From Dipteris shenzhenensis (Eukaryota; Polypodiophyta; Polypodiopsida; Gleicheniales), in NCBI GenBank assembly GCA_047967505.1, contig CM106541.1: a stretch of 64,000 bases of DNA. One strand, written 5' to 3'. A program made the position numbers and the translations under genes. This document shows positions 53,790-64,000 of this stretch, piece by piece (the stretch's first letter is position 1; the number at the start of each line of letters is the position of its first letter). The notes under the pieces are model-generated. The model was given only the letters and a program-made list of their open reading frames with translations, was not told the DNA's origin and did no database searches.

Positions 53790-54638
53790 TACTTGCAAAA
53801 GTCATGGATTCGACCAGAAAGGATAAGCATGGAGCTATCCTTGTGATGTTCAATGGAAAAATTTTTGTGTCATGGTAGTTAGCCACACATTTGCTATTCA
53901 TGCAAAAGGGCTTATGGCAATTAGTGGCTGGTACTGAGAAGAAGCCAAAAGAACGCTCCACTGAAGCTGATAAGATATCGCTTTGGGAGCAGAGAGAGAT
54001 CAAAAGGTAGTCAGTTTTATGGGAAGAGCTCTTGGACCTGATTATTTCCATCACCTTGATGTCAATAAGTCAGCTGAGAGAATTGGGTTACTCTAGAAAC
54101 ACTCTTTGGTGTTAAAATGAAGCATTCGAAGTCTAATTTAAAGCAAGATTTGTTTGATCTTCAAATGGATGCATCAGAGACCTTAGGGGTATTTCTAAAT
54201 CGAATGCAAGCTCTCCTCAGACAACTTAGTGATCTTGGAGCTAAAGTGGAGGATGAAGATAAGAAGGTGATTCTATTAAGGAGTCTACCCATAGAGCAGT
54301 ATGGATAGATAATCCGAATTTTATGTCTTGACGATGATCTAGACTTCCTCGACTATGTGGCAATGCTTATGAGTGAGGAGAAGCGAACCAGTTCGTCCAT
54401 CTATCACTCAAGAGTTTACTTAGCTATCAACAAAAAGAAGAAAACCATGCGAGATACTCGACACTGTTCTTATTGTGGAAGAGATGGTCACGTGGAGAAG
54501 TTTTGCTATACTAAGAAGCATGATGAGATCACAAAACCAAACAAAGGTAAAGAGAAGGCTATGATGGTGGAAGATGGGAACGAAATATCCTTGCTTGTAG
54601 ACGTTGAGTTTATGAAGGATCACGTATGGGCATTTTAG
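53790..54638 (+). pseudogene. Copia gag of the second gag-only element
   Basis: Frames include a UBN2-like run ending NEAFEV-like, then LKQDLFDLQMDASETLGVFL, NRMQALLRQLSDLGAKVEDE and VILLRSLPIEQY to a stop at 54306-54308. The next frame has VAMLMSEEKRTSS and the intact knuckle CSYCGRDGHVEKFC, ending at 54638. No protease or pol follows. A run of diverged CTCTTTGTGAGCAT-type repeats occupies 54650-54890. Confidence 0.75.
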
Positions 54639-54649
54639 TCTTGGGAGGG

Positions 54650-54890
54650 TGATGTTTATTGATGGCTCTTGAGGTCTTTGTGAACAGTTTTCATGAGCCA
54701 CTTACGGTTCTTTGTGGACGCTCTACCTGCATGCTCTTTGTGAGTAATTTTCAGTTTGCTCTTGGGCTCTTTGTGAGCATGTAGTTGCAAGTCCTTTGTG
54801 GACAATGATTTGAGCCAGTTGTGGTGCTCTTTGTGAGCATGTTGTGGTTGTGTTCTTTGAGTTTCAATTGTCGAGATGCTTTCTATGGGC
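54650..54890. repeat. Degenerate short repeats before the 3' LTR
   Basis: The phrase TCTTTGTGAGCAT, or TCCTTTGTGGACA, recurs about seven times at 35-60-bp intervals between gag and the purine tract. Confidence 0.6.
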
Positions 54891-54935
54891 ATAAGTTTTT
54901 TGTGTTAGTCTCCCCATTTTGGCCGAGGGGGGGTA

Positions 54936-55455
54936 TGTTGGCTCAGAGCCATTGAAGCTCATCCTCATGGGGAGGACTCTTTAGTTCTAAGGTTAATAAG
55001 AGGCTCACCTGATTGGCTGGATGGCACAATCACAAGCACTAGGATTGGCCCATGCAATCAAATTTGCACGATTGGTTGCCTTGCATGCAAACTCACATGG
55101 CTGGTGGTCATGACCTCTGAAGGACCTCGTAGGTTCTTACCTCTTGCCTACATGCACAAGTATCTCCACTGACTTGTGATCTCAAGGGCGATGAGAATCG
55201 GTTCTTCATATGGTAGAGTAGGATTAGATGCAATAGGTTGGTGTGGTGATCTTCTATGAGGAGCTGTGAGCGATTGTGTCGATCACGACTGTGTGTCGTG
55301 ATAAATTTGTAATCCTTTGTGGCTCAATCTTTTTGTAAAGCTGCAACAAACCTGGTAGGGGTGAGCAGCTATCGAGTGAGTTGATTGAAATATAAGTGGT
55401 TTTTTTATTTTATGTGTTGCTCTCTTTTGCTACCCCGCATCTCCATTTGCCATCA
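54936..55455 (+). repeat. 3' LTR of the second gag-only element
   Basis: Starts TGTTGGCTCAGAGCC right after the purine tract GAGGGGGGGTA and ends TTTGCCATCA before the duplication ATGTT. Confidence 0.88.
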
Positions 55456-55460
55456 ATGTT

Positions 55461-55860
55461 GTTGCTGAACCCCTTCCTCTTGCTTGAAAAGAAAATGGGT
55501 CCTTAGTTCTAATAAGGTGATTGCAAAAAGATAAGGGTCAGTTAACCTTTATTTCAAAGAATATTTTTGACACTCTAGCTGACAAAGAGACGCAGGAGTG
55601 AATTCAAAAGAAACTAAAATATGAGGTTGAAAATGGGTGGTCTAAAGAGCTTGTGGAGGAGATGAACAAAGTAGATGACATGCTTTTAGAAGGAAACGAT
55701 GATGAATTAGAAGAAGATCTTCCAAACACACTCCAACATGATAATGAATTTGTATTGCAGAGTAAGACTTTAGCTCCAATTTAGAATAAGAGGAGGCTAT
55801 CACATACAAAGGAACCACTCCTCAGGGCAAGAGCCCTAACCCCAAGGCCGAAAAGAGGCA
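55461..55860 (+). pseudogene. Unrecognised coding remnant, downstream part
   Basis: After the second gag-only element the plus strand reads KDKGQLTFISKNIFDTLADK, WSKELVEEMNKVDDMLLEGN and DELEEDLPNTLQHDNEF, with few stops, then SHTKEPLLRARALTPRPKRG. The 37-bp fragment upstream of the element (MKSFPQKKEKRKHV, 53115-53156) joins to it. Acidic and basic segments alternate. No family is recognised. Confidence 0.3.
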
Positions 55861-56720
55861 AAACAAAGCTAAGTAACCCCATTTCCTTTCTCACATAATG
55901 TGTGTGACATGATATACCCCTCTAGAGGGGCGATTATCTTTAGACGGTTGAGAGACAACTCTCTTTCTCTCCTCCTTTCCTTGCTTTGCAACAGATTAAG
56001 GTTAGTAGTCACATTTTGGGAGATAAATCCATTGAAAAGAGAAGAGTGTGGTTTTACACCAAGCATGAACATGGTATGTTAAGGGGTAAACCACCAACGT
56101 GTCATGGGGAATTGGAGGTGTCGTTTAAGAAAAGCTCACCTTCTTCTAAATTCATTTGAGAGCTTACACTTCACAATGCCATACACGAATGTCACCTCCA
56201 TAGCTCCCAAATCACATCTCACTAGTTTCTCCACAATAAAAGAGCACGGTAAAGAGAGAAAGGAGGGTTGAGAGCATGACCATGGTGAATGGGAAAGGGA
56301 AACATAGTCCTAGAAGCAACAATGGCAAAGGGAACATAGGCATGGAAGCAACAAAGAGGGAGTAGAAACAAGACCCTCAGTCTTGGAATGAAGAGAGCTT
56401 GTACTCTCCACAATGCATGATTGACTCCAAATCCAAAAAGTTGGCTTTTATACATGACCCTTGTCCAAACCCTAATTTTGAACTAATTTTCCACTAGCCT
56501 CTATTCTCACTCTTTTAGGCCAATGTGACCCAATGAAGACCCAAACCATCAAGATATACCATTCATTAGTAGTAGCACACAACATCTACTTCCACCTCCT
56601 GACCTCTACAAGAACCTCACCAACAAAGAAGACAAAGAAGAATAGAAACCAAAAAATGTGGGCTTGAAAGGATCTACTAGAGGCCCAAGAATACTTTGAA
56701 GATGAATCATATATTTGGAT
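55861..56720. other. No gene recognised
   Basis: Short ORFs on both strands without motifs. A CACATAATG / ATGTGTG-type low-complexity start is followed by anonymous sequence. Confidence 0.35.
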
Positions 56721-56722
56721 TC

Positions 56723-56852
56723 CAAAGAAACCTCAACATCACAAGGAACCCCATCATGTAAACATCAAAACTTGGCATTGAAAAATAAACCAAAGAAACC
56801 TCAACATCACAAGGAAACCCATCATGTAAACAACAAATCTTGGCATTGAAAT
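56723..56852. repeat. Tandem duplication, about 66 bp x 2
   Basis: AAAGAAACCTCAACATCACA, CCATCATGTAAACA and TCTTGGCATTGAAA-like words occur in two adjacent near-identical units. Confidence 0.85.
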
Positions 56853-57379
56853 ATTAGGAATGTCATCCAACAAGGAAAGTACATTACCTTTGGGTTCTGA
56901 TAACATTAATCGAGGCCCAAGGATATTACCTTGGAGCCACTTATGTTTGGGTATCCAAGGTAATTTCAGTACCTCCTATGGATTGAATTTCAAAATCATA
57001 TACTTCAAGGAGTACCTAGCGGAGATGTTTTAACTCTCCTAGGAGTCGAGATTGTGGCTTGCTTGACTATTTGCCAAAGCTTGTATCCAACATGTTGCAC
57101 CCATTGATTTCAGCTTTATCCAAATTTGAGATGGAGTAATAATTATCTCCTTATTATCAATGGATTCATCAATTGCATGGTGTACAAAGGTATAATGAAA
57201 TTCGGTTTATTATTGTCAAGGTGCATAATCTGTGTTCCTTTACTACTTGGCAGATCTATTGTGGTCAATGTATGCATCAAATTTAGTGAGTCTCCTAGCT
57301 CAAGTAAAGGACCACATCAAGAGTTTCTAGGACCCTTCTTGCTGTTCTCTTCCTTATATGCTTTGAAACATTTACTGAT

Positions 57380-57900
57380 ATCAATCTATTGGTGGTGTCA
57401 GATTTAGTAGTAAATAAATTTGCACCCATGGGATGGCCCTTCCATGTTTTTAAGTCCACTCTAATGATTCAGTCTCCTTTTTGTAAATAGATATTATCAA
57501 ACCACCAGGCATTGATTAATAGCATAATTCACATGAAGAATCTACCCAAGATGATGTCATTTGAGTCTGGTTACTTATGGAAACTCATTATTGCAAAGGA
57601 TACGCAGTAATAAAAGCCAAAGTTTTGACCTTTATATCTTTTAGGATTCCAACTGGGCATTTTGTTGTACATCGGCCAACTTCACCACAAGGGTGGTCTT
57701 CGCCATGAGAGCTTCTCCTCACTTTTCCTATCATTGCTTGGTGATAATACTGACTCCATCTCCTCCATCCAATATGCCAATGACCTTATGATCATGGTAG
57801 GATATGGGTAGTTTTGCATTGGTGTCATCGCCCTTAAGTAATGACCAATCTTATTAATAGGTACTCTTGGAAGTTTTTCACCTTGATTTTTTGAATGCAC
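57380..57900 (-). pseudogene. Retroviral-type protease remnant, probably Ty3/gypsy
   Basis: The minus strand reads MEEMESVLSPSNDRKSEEKL, then NKMPSWNPKRYKGQNFGFYY, SNDIILGRFFM and IIRVDLKTWKGHPMG. DIILGRxFM is the conserved flap-end motif after the catalytic Asp in gypsy proteases. A stop lies inside and the catalytic DSG word is not visible. No RT follows. Confidence 0.5.
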
Positions 57901-58416
57901 TTGCTGATGGTGTTAATAAATGTTCTAGTTTCTTATGTTATGTCTATTCTATTGATGGATAGACTCCCTTTGTTGATAAGGGAATCCTCTGTTGATGAGC
58001 AGAATATTTGTAAAGTCAAATAAACTCGCATTTGAGAGGGCGATCGTTGAGGAAACTAGTCATAATTACAAACTCTGAGTGGAGTAAACTGTAGTGAGGT
58101 TAGATGTAACTATGGAATCTACTAAGCTAAGCAATGATGTAAGAAGAATACTATGTGGAGAAACTCCATGTATTAATCTCGCATGAGCAAGTCTATGTAA
58201 GAATTTTCAAGATGATGCAAGAGAGGGATGATTTCGGATCTGGTTTGCTTCTTCATTTGCCACATCTTTCCTTATGAGAGTCTATCATTATTTACTTACA
58301 TCTTTTCTTATGAGAGTCTATCATTATTTACTTTCCTACATGCATAGATAGGTGGTTTATGTGTGTTTGTTCTCCAGTAGCTCGTAATCATTGCTCCCTC
58401 AATTTTGGTTCCTACA

Positions 58417-58417
58417 A

Positions 58418-58457
<40 letters not shown>

Positions 58458-58533
58458 CAGGGGGGGAGGGAGTGAGGGAGAGAGAGATATAGGGAGCAAG
58501 GGAGGGAGAGAGAGAGAGAGAGAGTTGCATGAA
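58417..58533. repeat. Purine-rich (GA)n region
   Basis: Two GA runs flank GGCAGGGGGGGAGGGAG-like purine sequence; almost no pyrimidine on the plus strand. From 57901 to 58416 and from 58534 to 59396 no gene is recognised. Confidence 0.9.
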
Positions 58534-59396
58534 ATGTTGTTATTGGCCAATGAGTTGCAATTCCATAACTTTATAGGGAAGATATTTACCCAATGACCTA
58601 CACTTCCATAGCTATGCCACTCTTACAAAATACCCTAAGTACAAAATCAGAGTGACACATGCTCACACCCACTACCATGGGCTGAGGCAAAGGGCTCACT
58701 ATGACCCTTTGGTGAGTACTATACTCGTACTATACTAAACTAAGATTAAAAAAACAAAATCATATAGAAAGCCAAAAACTAGGGGATAATAGCTAGAGTC
58801 AATCTCAAATCAAAGTCAAAAGACATAGCTAGGTGCCATTGTGGCTTTCTATGAGCTGCAAAAATGTCTCATATGTGTGTTTGTTTGGTTGTCTCAGGGG
58901 CATGGTCTTTGTGGTATTTGCATTGGGTGGGCCGTATTGATAATGATGCCTCTGGTCACGAATGGTGTGACATGAAGTTGGGGGTAATAAACTTCACGCA
59001 CCTCTTCACTTCCTACAGCATTCGAACTGACTGCCAAAGATACTTATCATTGAGAATGAGACATTAGAAAGAAGCTTTTATGCCAAGATACCACACCATA
59101 CTTTCCTCCCTTAGATGAGAATGAAGATGGTAACATCCCAAGTGATGTTGTAGTCAAGCATAGGGAGAAGGAAAGGATCAGCAGAGGCCATAATCTCAGC
59201 GAGCCGGTTTGCACCAAAGAGAAGAGCGATACGTTGTTGAAAGAAGATCTTGTGGCTCAACATGACATGAACTGATATATATCGAGGAGTTTGAAGGGGC
59301 TGATTAGGTCGGATGGGTAGATTCCGAGGAAACATTGCACCTCCTTCATAGACACCTTTATACTTAGCTCAAAACACTCTACAAATTATCGTTAGA

Positions 59397-59735
59397 CACA
59401 GAGGCCTATAACTTTCAGTAGAGACAAAAAATCAAAGATTCAAGTACACAAAAACATGCGCCCTTCGTGCTGATATAAGTTTCATTGAAAACAAACAGAC
59501 GGTTGAAGAGATATGGACAGTTTACTGGAAGGGGGTAAAAACTATCATGAAAACAGACTATCAAACACAGAGACTCATAACTTTTTGCAGCAGTATCTGA
59601 TTCAAGATCTGATTATATAGGAACATGCGCCTTGAAGAGAACTTTGCGATGATATAAATTTCATTACAATTGGACTACCGAGCAGAAAGTTATGAGCAAA
59701 ACACTAACAGGGGGTCAAATTGTCATGAAAACTAC
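59397..59735. repeat. Diverged tandem duplication, 169-bp period
   Basis: The blocks share CACAGAG, CATAACTTT, ACATGCGCC, GATATAARTTTCATT, GGGGGTMAAA and TCATGAAAAC in the same order, starting at 59397 and 59566. Confidence 0.7.
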
Positions 59736-60847
59736 CCTCCACCCAGGCTAATTTCGCCTGAGCAGGATGCTCCCTCAAGACTCCACCTTCATCAACGATC
59801 CACCCCTCATAGATTTTGCCTAGAAGAGGGGAAGAAGTTTGCATAGTGGCTCGAGAAACAAATGGACCATGTGTGCACAGTGAGCAGCCGAATAGAAAGA
59901 ACTTTTAAGGCTTTGAAAGAAAGAAAAGGGAAGAGACACTCAAGAGAGAGAGAACCTGAAGTGACCTTCATTACAAATAGAGTGAGAATCCACCTCAACA
60001 CTACAAACACAAGGGAGAAGAAGAGGTTTCATACATACAAGAGGGAGCGGAAGCTCCAAGACTACTCATAGAGAGAGAATAAACTAGAGAGAGAAGGACT
60101 CAAGAGTCTACATAAGAGAATATCTACAAGAGGAAGAGAAGGCTCATGGAAGAGGCTTGGGGAGACTAGAACTACAGCAACATAAGGCCTAATGGTAGAA
60201 GAGATTGATGAACAAGGGAGAGGAGGGCTCCTTTTATAGAGACTTTGTTACCCTCCTTCACCCATTTACAATTGCTGCCTGTAGATTCCTTTCCCCATCA
60301 ATCACATAAGCACGTATGTCACCATCCATGTCCTTTTTGGCTACTCTTGCCATATGTCCCATCAAAAGATGCTCAAGACTCTTAAAATATTGAGAAAGTC
60401 AAGAGTCTCCTCACATGGAGCCCATAGGGACCCTGTCTTTTCCACATGTCCACATCCTTCTTATTCCACATAGGAGTTCTAGAAGGATTCCTCTTGACTT
60501 CACACTCCTCCACATGCCTTCCACACGCTTGGCATGTGGCCTCTGTTATATTATTGGAACACATGGACATGAGCCCACCTCTTTATATGACTCACTATTC
60601 CTATATTCTAAAAAACTCCATAATATCCCATACACAAATAACTCTCACCCCATACCAAGGTATTTATAATTCATACCTATGGTATTTACAATGAGCCATT
60701 CCACTCATCCTCTCAATCCCATACAATATCATAGAAAATAGAAATAAGTGAGAGCCACTAGGCTATCACTTGATACTCAAACCCTTATCAAACATAGAGA
60801 AAAACAATATCAATGCCAAGTTAAAAATATCAAATTTTGGCGTCACA
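59397..60847 (-). repeat. 3' LTR of the Ty3/gypsy element (outer end not defined)
   Basis: The LTR starts on the minus strand at 60847 with TGTGACGCC, right after a purine tract (GGGGGGGGAAAGA, 60848-60860). A TATA-like TCTATAAAAGG on the minus strand at about 60232-60242 would place transcription near 60200. The outer end is not visible because no second LTR is in the window; it may extend below 59397. Within it, two units of about 169 bp are repeated (59397 and 59566). Confidence 0.55.
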
Positions 60848-60900
60848 TCTTTCCCCCCCCAGCAGATTCTCTCTAGTATAGAGAGGGTCTGCTGGCCCTC

Positions 60901-61840
60901 AAGGTGGTCGAGCATAGAAGAATTTAAGGCGATACTCATTGGTGCATCCGGGTATCACCATGCCATCAACATCCTCAAGCTAAAAGGTTCCATTTGTGAA
61001 CTTCTTTTTGACTTGATATGGTCCCTCCCATCGGCCGATAAACTTTTTGTCTAGCTGCTTGTCCAGACGGCTATCAAATCTCATTACCAAATCTCCTTCT
61101 GCAATATCTTTCTTCTTGCGTAATTTGGTGTCAAAACGGGCCTTGCGCCTTTTTTGAGAAGATTCCAAGTTTTGTAAGGCCTGTAATCTGCATTCATCCA
61201 AGGCTTCTAGCTATACCAAGCGTTGAGCATAGGCATCCTCCTGTCCTTCTATTCTTGCAACAGCTGTGCGAAGACTATGTATCTCCAATTCAATGGGTAA
61301 AATGGCTTCTATTCCATACACTAGTTGAAATGGTGTAAACCCAATAGCTAGCTTGTGTGTGGTTCTGTAAGCCCATAAAACTTCTGCCAAGTGCCTATCC
61401 CAATGCCTTTTCTTAGTGTCAACAAGCTTTCCCATTGAATTGCACAACAATCCATTTGTTTTCTCAACCAAGCCATTACATTGGGGATAGTATGGCATGG
61501 ACATGCTATGATTTATCTTTAGCTTATGCACCACATCTTCAATTAGTTCATTTCTAAAAGAGGTTCCTCCATCAGTGAGAATTTCCAAAGGACAACCAAA
61601 GCGTGAACAAATTTGATCAAAGAGAAATTTTGCAACTGTGCTTGCCTTGCTATTGACTGTGGCCTTGGCCTCTGCCCATCGAGTCTCATAATCTGTGGCC
61701 ACCAATAAATAATGCTTGCCCTGAGATGAGCGAGGGAGTGGTCCCACAAAGTCCAACCCCCACCTCTCAAATGGTCCATATGCCGGAATAGGCTTCAAGG
61801 GCCTAGGAATCAACTGTCGCCTTCCAAACTTCGACACCAT
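60901..61840 (-). pseudogene. Ty3/gypsy integrase, zinc-finger cysteines deleted, two stops
   Basis: The frame enters from the upstream pol and shows GLDFVGPLPRSS (first Asp), ILTDGGTSF (second Asp), NGLVEKTNG (Glu) and the C-terminal DKKFIGRWEGPYQV. Before the core, the frame jumps from EWCR to FGRRQLIPRPLKP: the second Cys pair of the HHCC finger (a CDxCQ-type word) is missing and the frame shifts. Stops lie at 61211-61213 (after AQRLV) and at 60980. The coding sense then continues (LEDVDG) to about 60901. The order RT-RNase H-integrase is gypsy. Confidence 0.8.
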
Positions 61841-62735
61841 TCATATACATCCTTATGGAGGCGTGGCCAAAAGTATCCTGCATTAAGAATTCTCCTAGCT
61901 GTGCTTGCTGAAGCAAAATGACCAGAGCATTCATGACACATTTCTAGGATTCTCCTAGTCTCCATGGGATGGACCACCCGACGGAGCACCTTATCTTTTC
62001 CCAATTTATAAAGAATGTCATCAACAATAGTATAGGGACAAGCCTTCCTTACCAATCTTTGCTTCTGTTGTGGAGTTAACCCTCGAGGAAACATGCCTTC
62101 TTCCACATATTGCTGAACATCTTGTAGTTCTGGCCATCCAGTGTCTACCAAAGAAACCACCCCCTGGTCTTGTACTACAATGGCTTGAGTAGCTAACTCA
62201 TCTGTCCTTTGATTTTCTTTTCTGTTTATATGAACAAACTTGCAAAAATCAAATTGACTACATAGTGCCATAGCCTTTTGATTAAGCTCCTTCAAATGAG
62301 GACTTCTTGTCTGGTAATGCCCTTGCATTTGCTTTATAATAAGCTGAGAATCTCCTCTTACTTCCAATTCTTTAACTTGACTTTGAAGACAACCCTCCAA
62401 ACCAAGAATCAAAGCATTATACTCAGCTGCATTGTTAGTTGTGATACCTAGAAGCTCTTGTCCTCTTGCCCATACCTCTTGACCTTTAGGATTCATCAAG
62501 ACTATCCCCCCGGCTCCTTGTTGGCATGAAGGACTAAAAGCCCCATCAAAATACAAAACAAAAGCTGTTGGTGGTGTATCCCTTTCATCTTTAATGTTCT
62601 CCTTACATTTCTTTTCTTCTCCTAGATCCTCCCACCCTGTGAGCAAATCTGCCATAGTGGACCTAGTGGTATTTTCAGTGACAAAAGAGAAAGAGAACTC
62701 TTGAAGCTCTGACAACCATTTTGCAAATCTCCCCC
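61841..62735 (-). pseudogene. Second (archaeal-type) RNase H and integrase finger of gypsy pol
   Basis: After the ordinary RNase H comes a separate RNase H-like domain: VLYFDGAFSPSCQQGAGGIV, TNNAAEYNALILGLEGCL, ELEVRGDSQLIIKQMQGHY and ENQRTDELATQA, with D, E, D in the expected places. Then comes the integrase N-terminal part MCHECSGHFASASTARR with GYFWPRLHKDVYEWC. This dual RNase H arrangement is known from the Tat lineage of plant Ty3/gypsy. The preceding frame reads AKWLSELQEFSFSF, in another frame than RT, because of a one-base loss near 62735. Confidence 0.85.
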
Positions 62736-64000
62736 AGGATTAGGCTTGCGAACTAGATATGCTAATACAGACTGAGAGGTAAGGAAGAAAAATGGTCGAG
62801 GTAATAAATAGGAGCGAAACTTTCTGACAGAAAACACCAAAGAGAGAGCTTGCTGCTCCATTTCTTCATACCTTGTTTCCACATCTATAAGCTGTTGGTT
62901 GGCATAATAGTTGGGTTGCATTCTACCTGCCTCTCCTTTTTGTAGCAATACAGCACCAACTGAATGCAAAGATACACTTGGATTTACATAAAAGTCTTGA
63001 GACCAATCAGGGGGCTTCAATATTGGGCCCTTACTCATGGCCTCGTTAAGTTGTAGGAAAGACTCTTGATGCTCCACACCCCATTGGAAAAAAACTCCTT
63101 TTCTTGTCAACAAGTTCATGGGATGCACTATCTCTGGGAAATCATCACAAAAGCGTTGATAATACTTGCTCTTTCCTAGAATTCTGTGAACACCAGTGAC
63201 ACTCTCAGGATTTGGCAATGCCATGATTGCTTGAACCTTGTCAAGATCCATTTGCAGGCCTTCTTGAGACACAATATGCCCCAACAAGACTACTTTTGTT
63301 TGAGCTAAATGACACTTGCTAGGATTTAGACACCCTTTTGCTTCATCAATCCTAGCTAAGGCCATCTTTAACTTCTCCATGTGATCTATGCGCCGAGAAT
63401 AAATGCAAAAATCATCCAAAAACACCCGTATGAACTTTCCCAAGTAAGGCTCCAGGACTTGACTCATGAACCTTTGAAATGTAGCTGGTGCATTGGTCAA
63501 CCCAAAAGGCATCACTCTGTAAGCAAAAACTCCCCAAGGTGTGACGAATGATGTTTTCTTTTGATCTTCCTCCTGAATACGAATTTGAAAGTATCCAGAA
63601 TACCCATCACATATAGAATACATCTCATGCCCTGCTACTTGGTCTAGTATTTCATCTTGAAATGGCAAAGGAAAATGATCCCTCTTAGTGCATGCATTCA
63701 AAGGACGAAAGTCCACACAAACTCGCCACTTATTTCCTTTCTTTGGTGTGACAACTACAGGAGATATCCATTCTGAATCATCAACAGGAAAGATGAATCC
63801 CACCTCAAGTAGTTGTGTTACCTCTTTCTTTAGTGCCTCAGCTTGGATCACCCCCAATCGCCTTAAGCGTTGCACAACTGGCTTGCTTTCTAGCTTCAAC
63901 TCAATCTTGTGCTCCACAAGAGAGACTGGCTGAACCTGTGAATAGCTTGTTGCAAAGAGACATGGAAAATCATCTAGCATATCTAAGTACTGGAGCTTCT
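62736..64000 (-). pseudogene. Ty3/gypsy reverse transcriptase and RNase H, running off the window
   Basis: The frame is open to the window edge. It reads VEHKIELKLESKPVVQRLRR, WRVCVDFRPLNACTKRDHFP, YSICDGYSGYFQI (first catalytic Asp), FGLTNAPATFQRFM and VFLDDFCIYS (FLDD in place of YVDD). The ordinary gypsy RNase H follows (ETRYEEMEQQALSLVFSVRK, FRSYLLPRPFFFLTSQ). At about 62735 the frame shifts (PNPGGDLQNG instead of PNPGGRFAKW). Gag and protease would lie beyond 64000. Without the shift this stretch looks complete. Confidence 0.9.

Larger units (their letters stand above)
53157..55455 (+). mobile_element. Second gag-only LTR retrotransposon, TSD ATGTT
   Basis: LTRs 53157-53681 (525 bp) and 54936-55455 (520 bp) are diverged copies, with CATTGAAGCTCATCCT near the start and TGCCATCA at the end. 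The duplication ATGTT lies at 53152-53156 and 55456-55460. The first two bases of the 5' LTR have mutated to TT. The primer-like TGCTATCAGAG at 53683-53693 and a GAGGGGGGG purine tract before 54936 mark the interior. Only gag is encoded in the 1.25-kb interior. Terminal CA and duplication support a complete, non-autonomous insertion. Confidence 0.88.

Noticed and set aside
58308-58596. Ser/Pro/Leu-rich and Arg/Glu-rich ORFs
   Set aside because: Translations of the (GA)n microsatellite.

Overview
The window is plant nuclear DNA. It holds one intact single-copy-type host gene with plant-style introns, surrounded by nested LTR retrotransposons, DNA-transposon-like repeats and microsatellites. 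It suggests a land plant with a large, repeat-rich genome. The sequence alone does not fix the species; a fern or another seedless plant is possible but that is a guess. No tRNA, rRNA or CRISPR feature was seen.

Layout. 1-734: no gene. 734-3529 (minus): a 5'-truncated Ty1/copia element (3' LTR, RNase H, RT, integrase C-terminus), fused at about 3529 to a partial inverted copy of a repeat family that also occurs at about 6775-13610. That family carries a decayed protein-kinase-like gene behind an array of small hairpins. The plus-strand copy is interrupted by a gag-only LTR retrotransposon (6881-10311, target duplication CGAAT) whose interior also holds a Ty3/gypsy integrase C-terminus. 13.6-19 kb: unrecognised ORFs, a minus-strand gag with zinc knuckles and a decayed LINE-like stretch.

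19506-26593 (minus): a five-exon folate-biopterin-transporter (FBT) family gene, predicted 550 aa. Its 5-kb first intron holds retroelement debris.

27-32 kb: mostly anonymous, with two copia remnants. About 32.2-41.8 kb: a composite that looks like a CACTA-type DNA transposon derivative. It has subterminal palindrome arrays, a right end reading TAGTG, a 2.9-kb hairpin/polypyrimidine satellite and a short acidic-tail exon. A young full-length copia (35720-41098, 298-bp LTRs, TSD AGTCA, one 1446-aa ORF) is nested inside it. The composite lies in an older minus-strand copia, whose gag and LTR follow at 41796-43883. 43.9-45.3 kb: nested inverted repeats and another LTR copy.

45.3-55.9 kb: an unrecognised coding remnant split by two LTR elements: an old full-length copia (46526-52411, 173-bp LTRs, TSD ACAAA) and a second gag-only element (53157-55455, TSD ATGTT). 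56-60.8 kb: debris, microsatellites and the 3' LTR of a Ty3/gypsy element. 60.9-64 kb (minus): its pol (RT, RNase H, a second archaeal-type RNase H, integrase), a Tat-lineage arrangement with frameshifts, running off the window.

The host gene and the transposons show no functional link. The most unusual items are the kinase-bearing repeat family with its hairpin arrays, the hairpin satellite inside the CACTA-like composite, and the two independent gag-only LTR elements.
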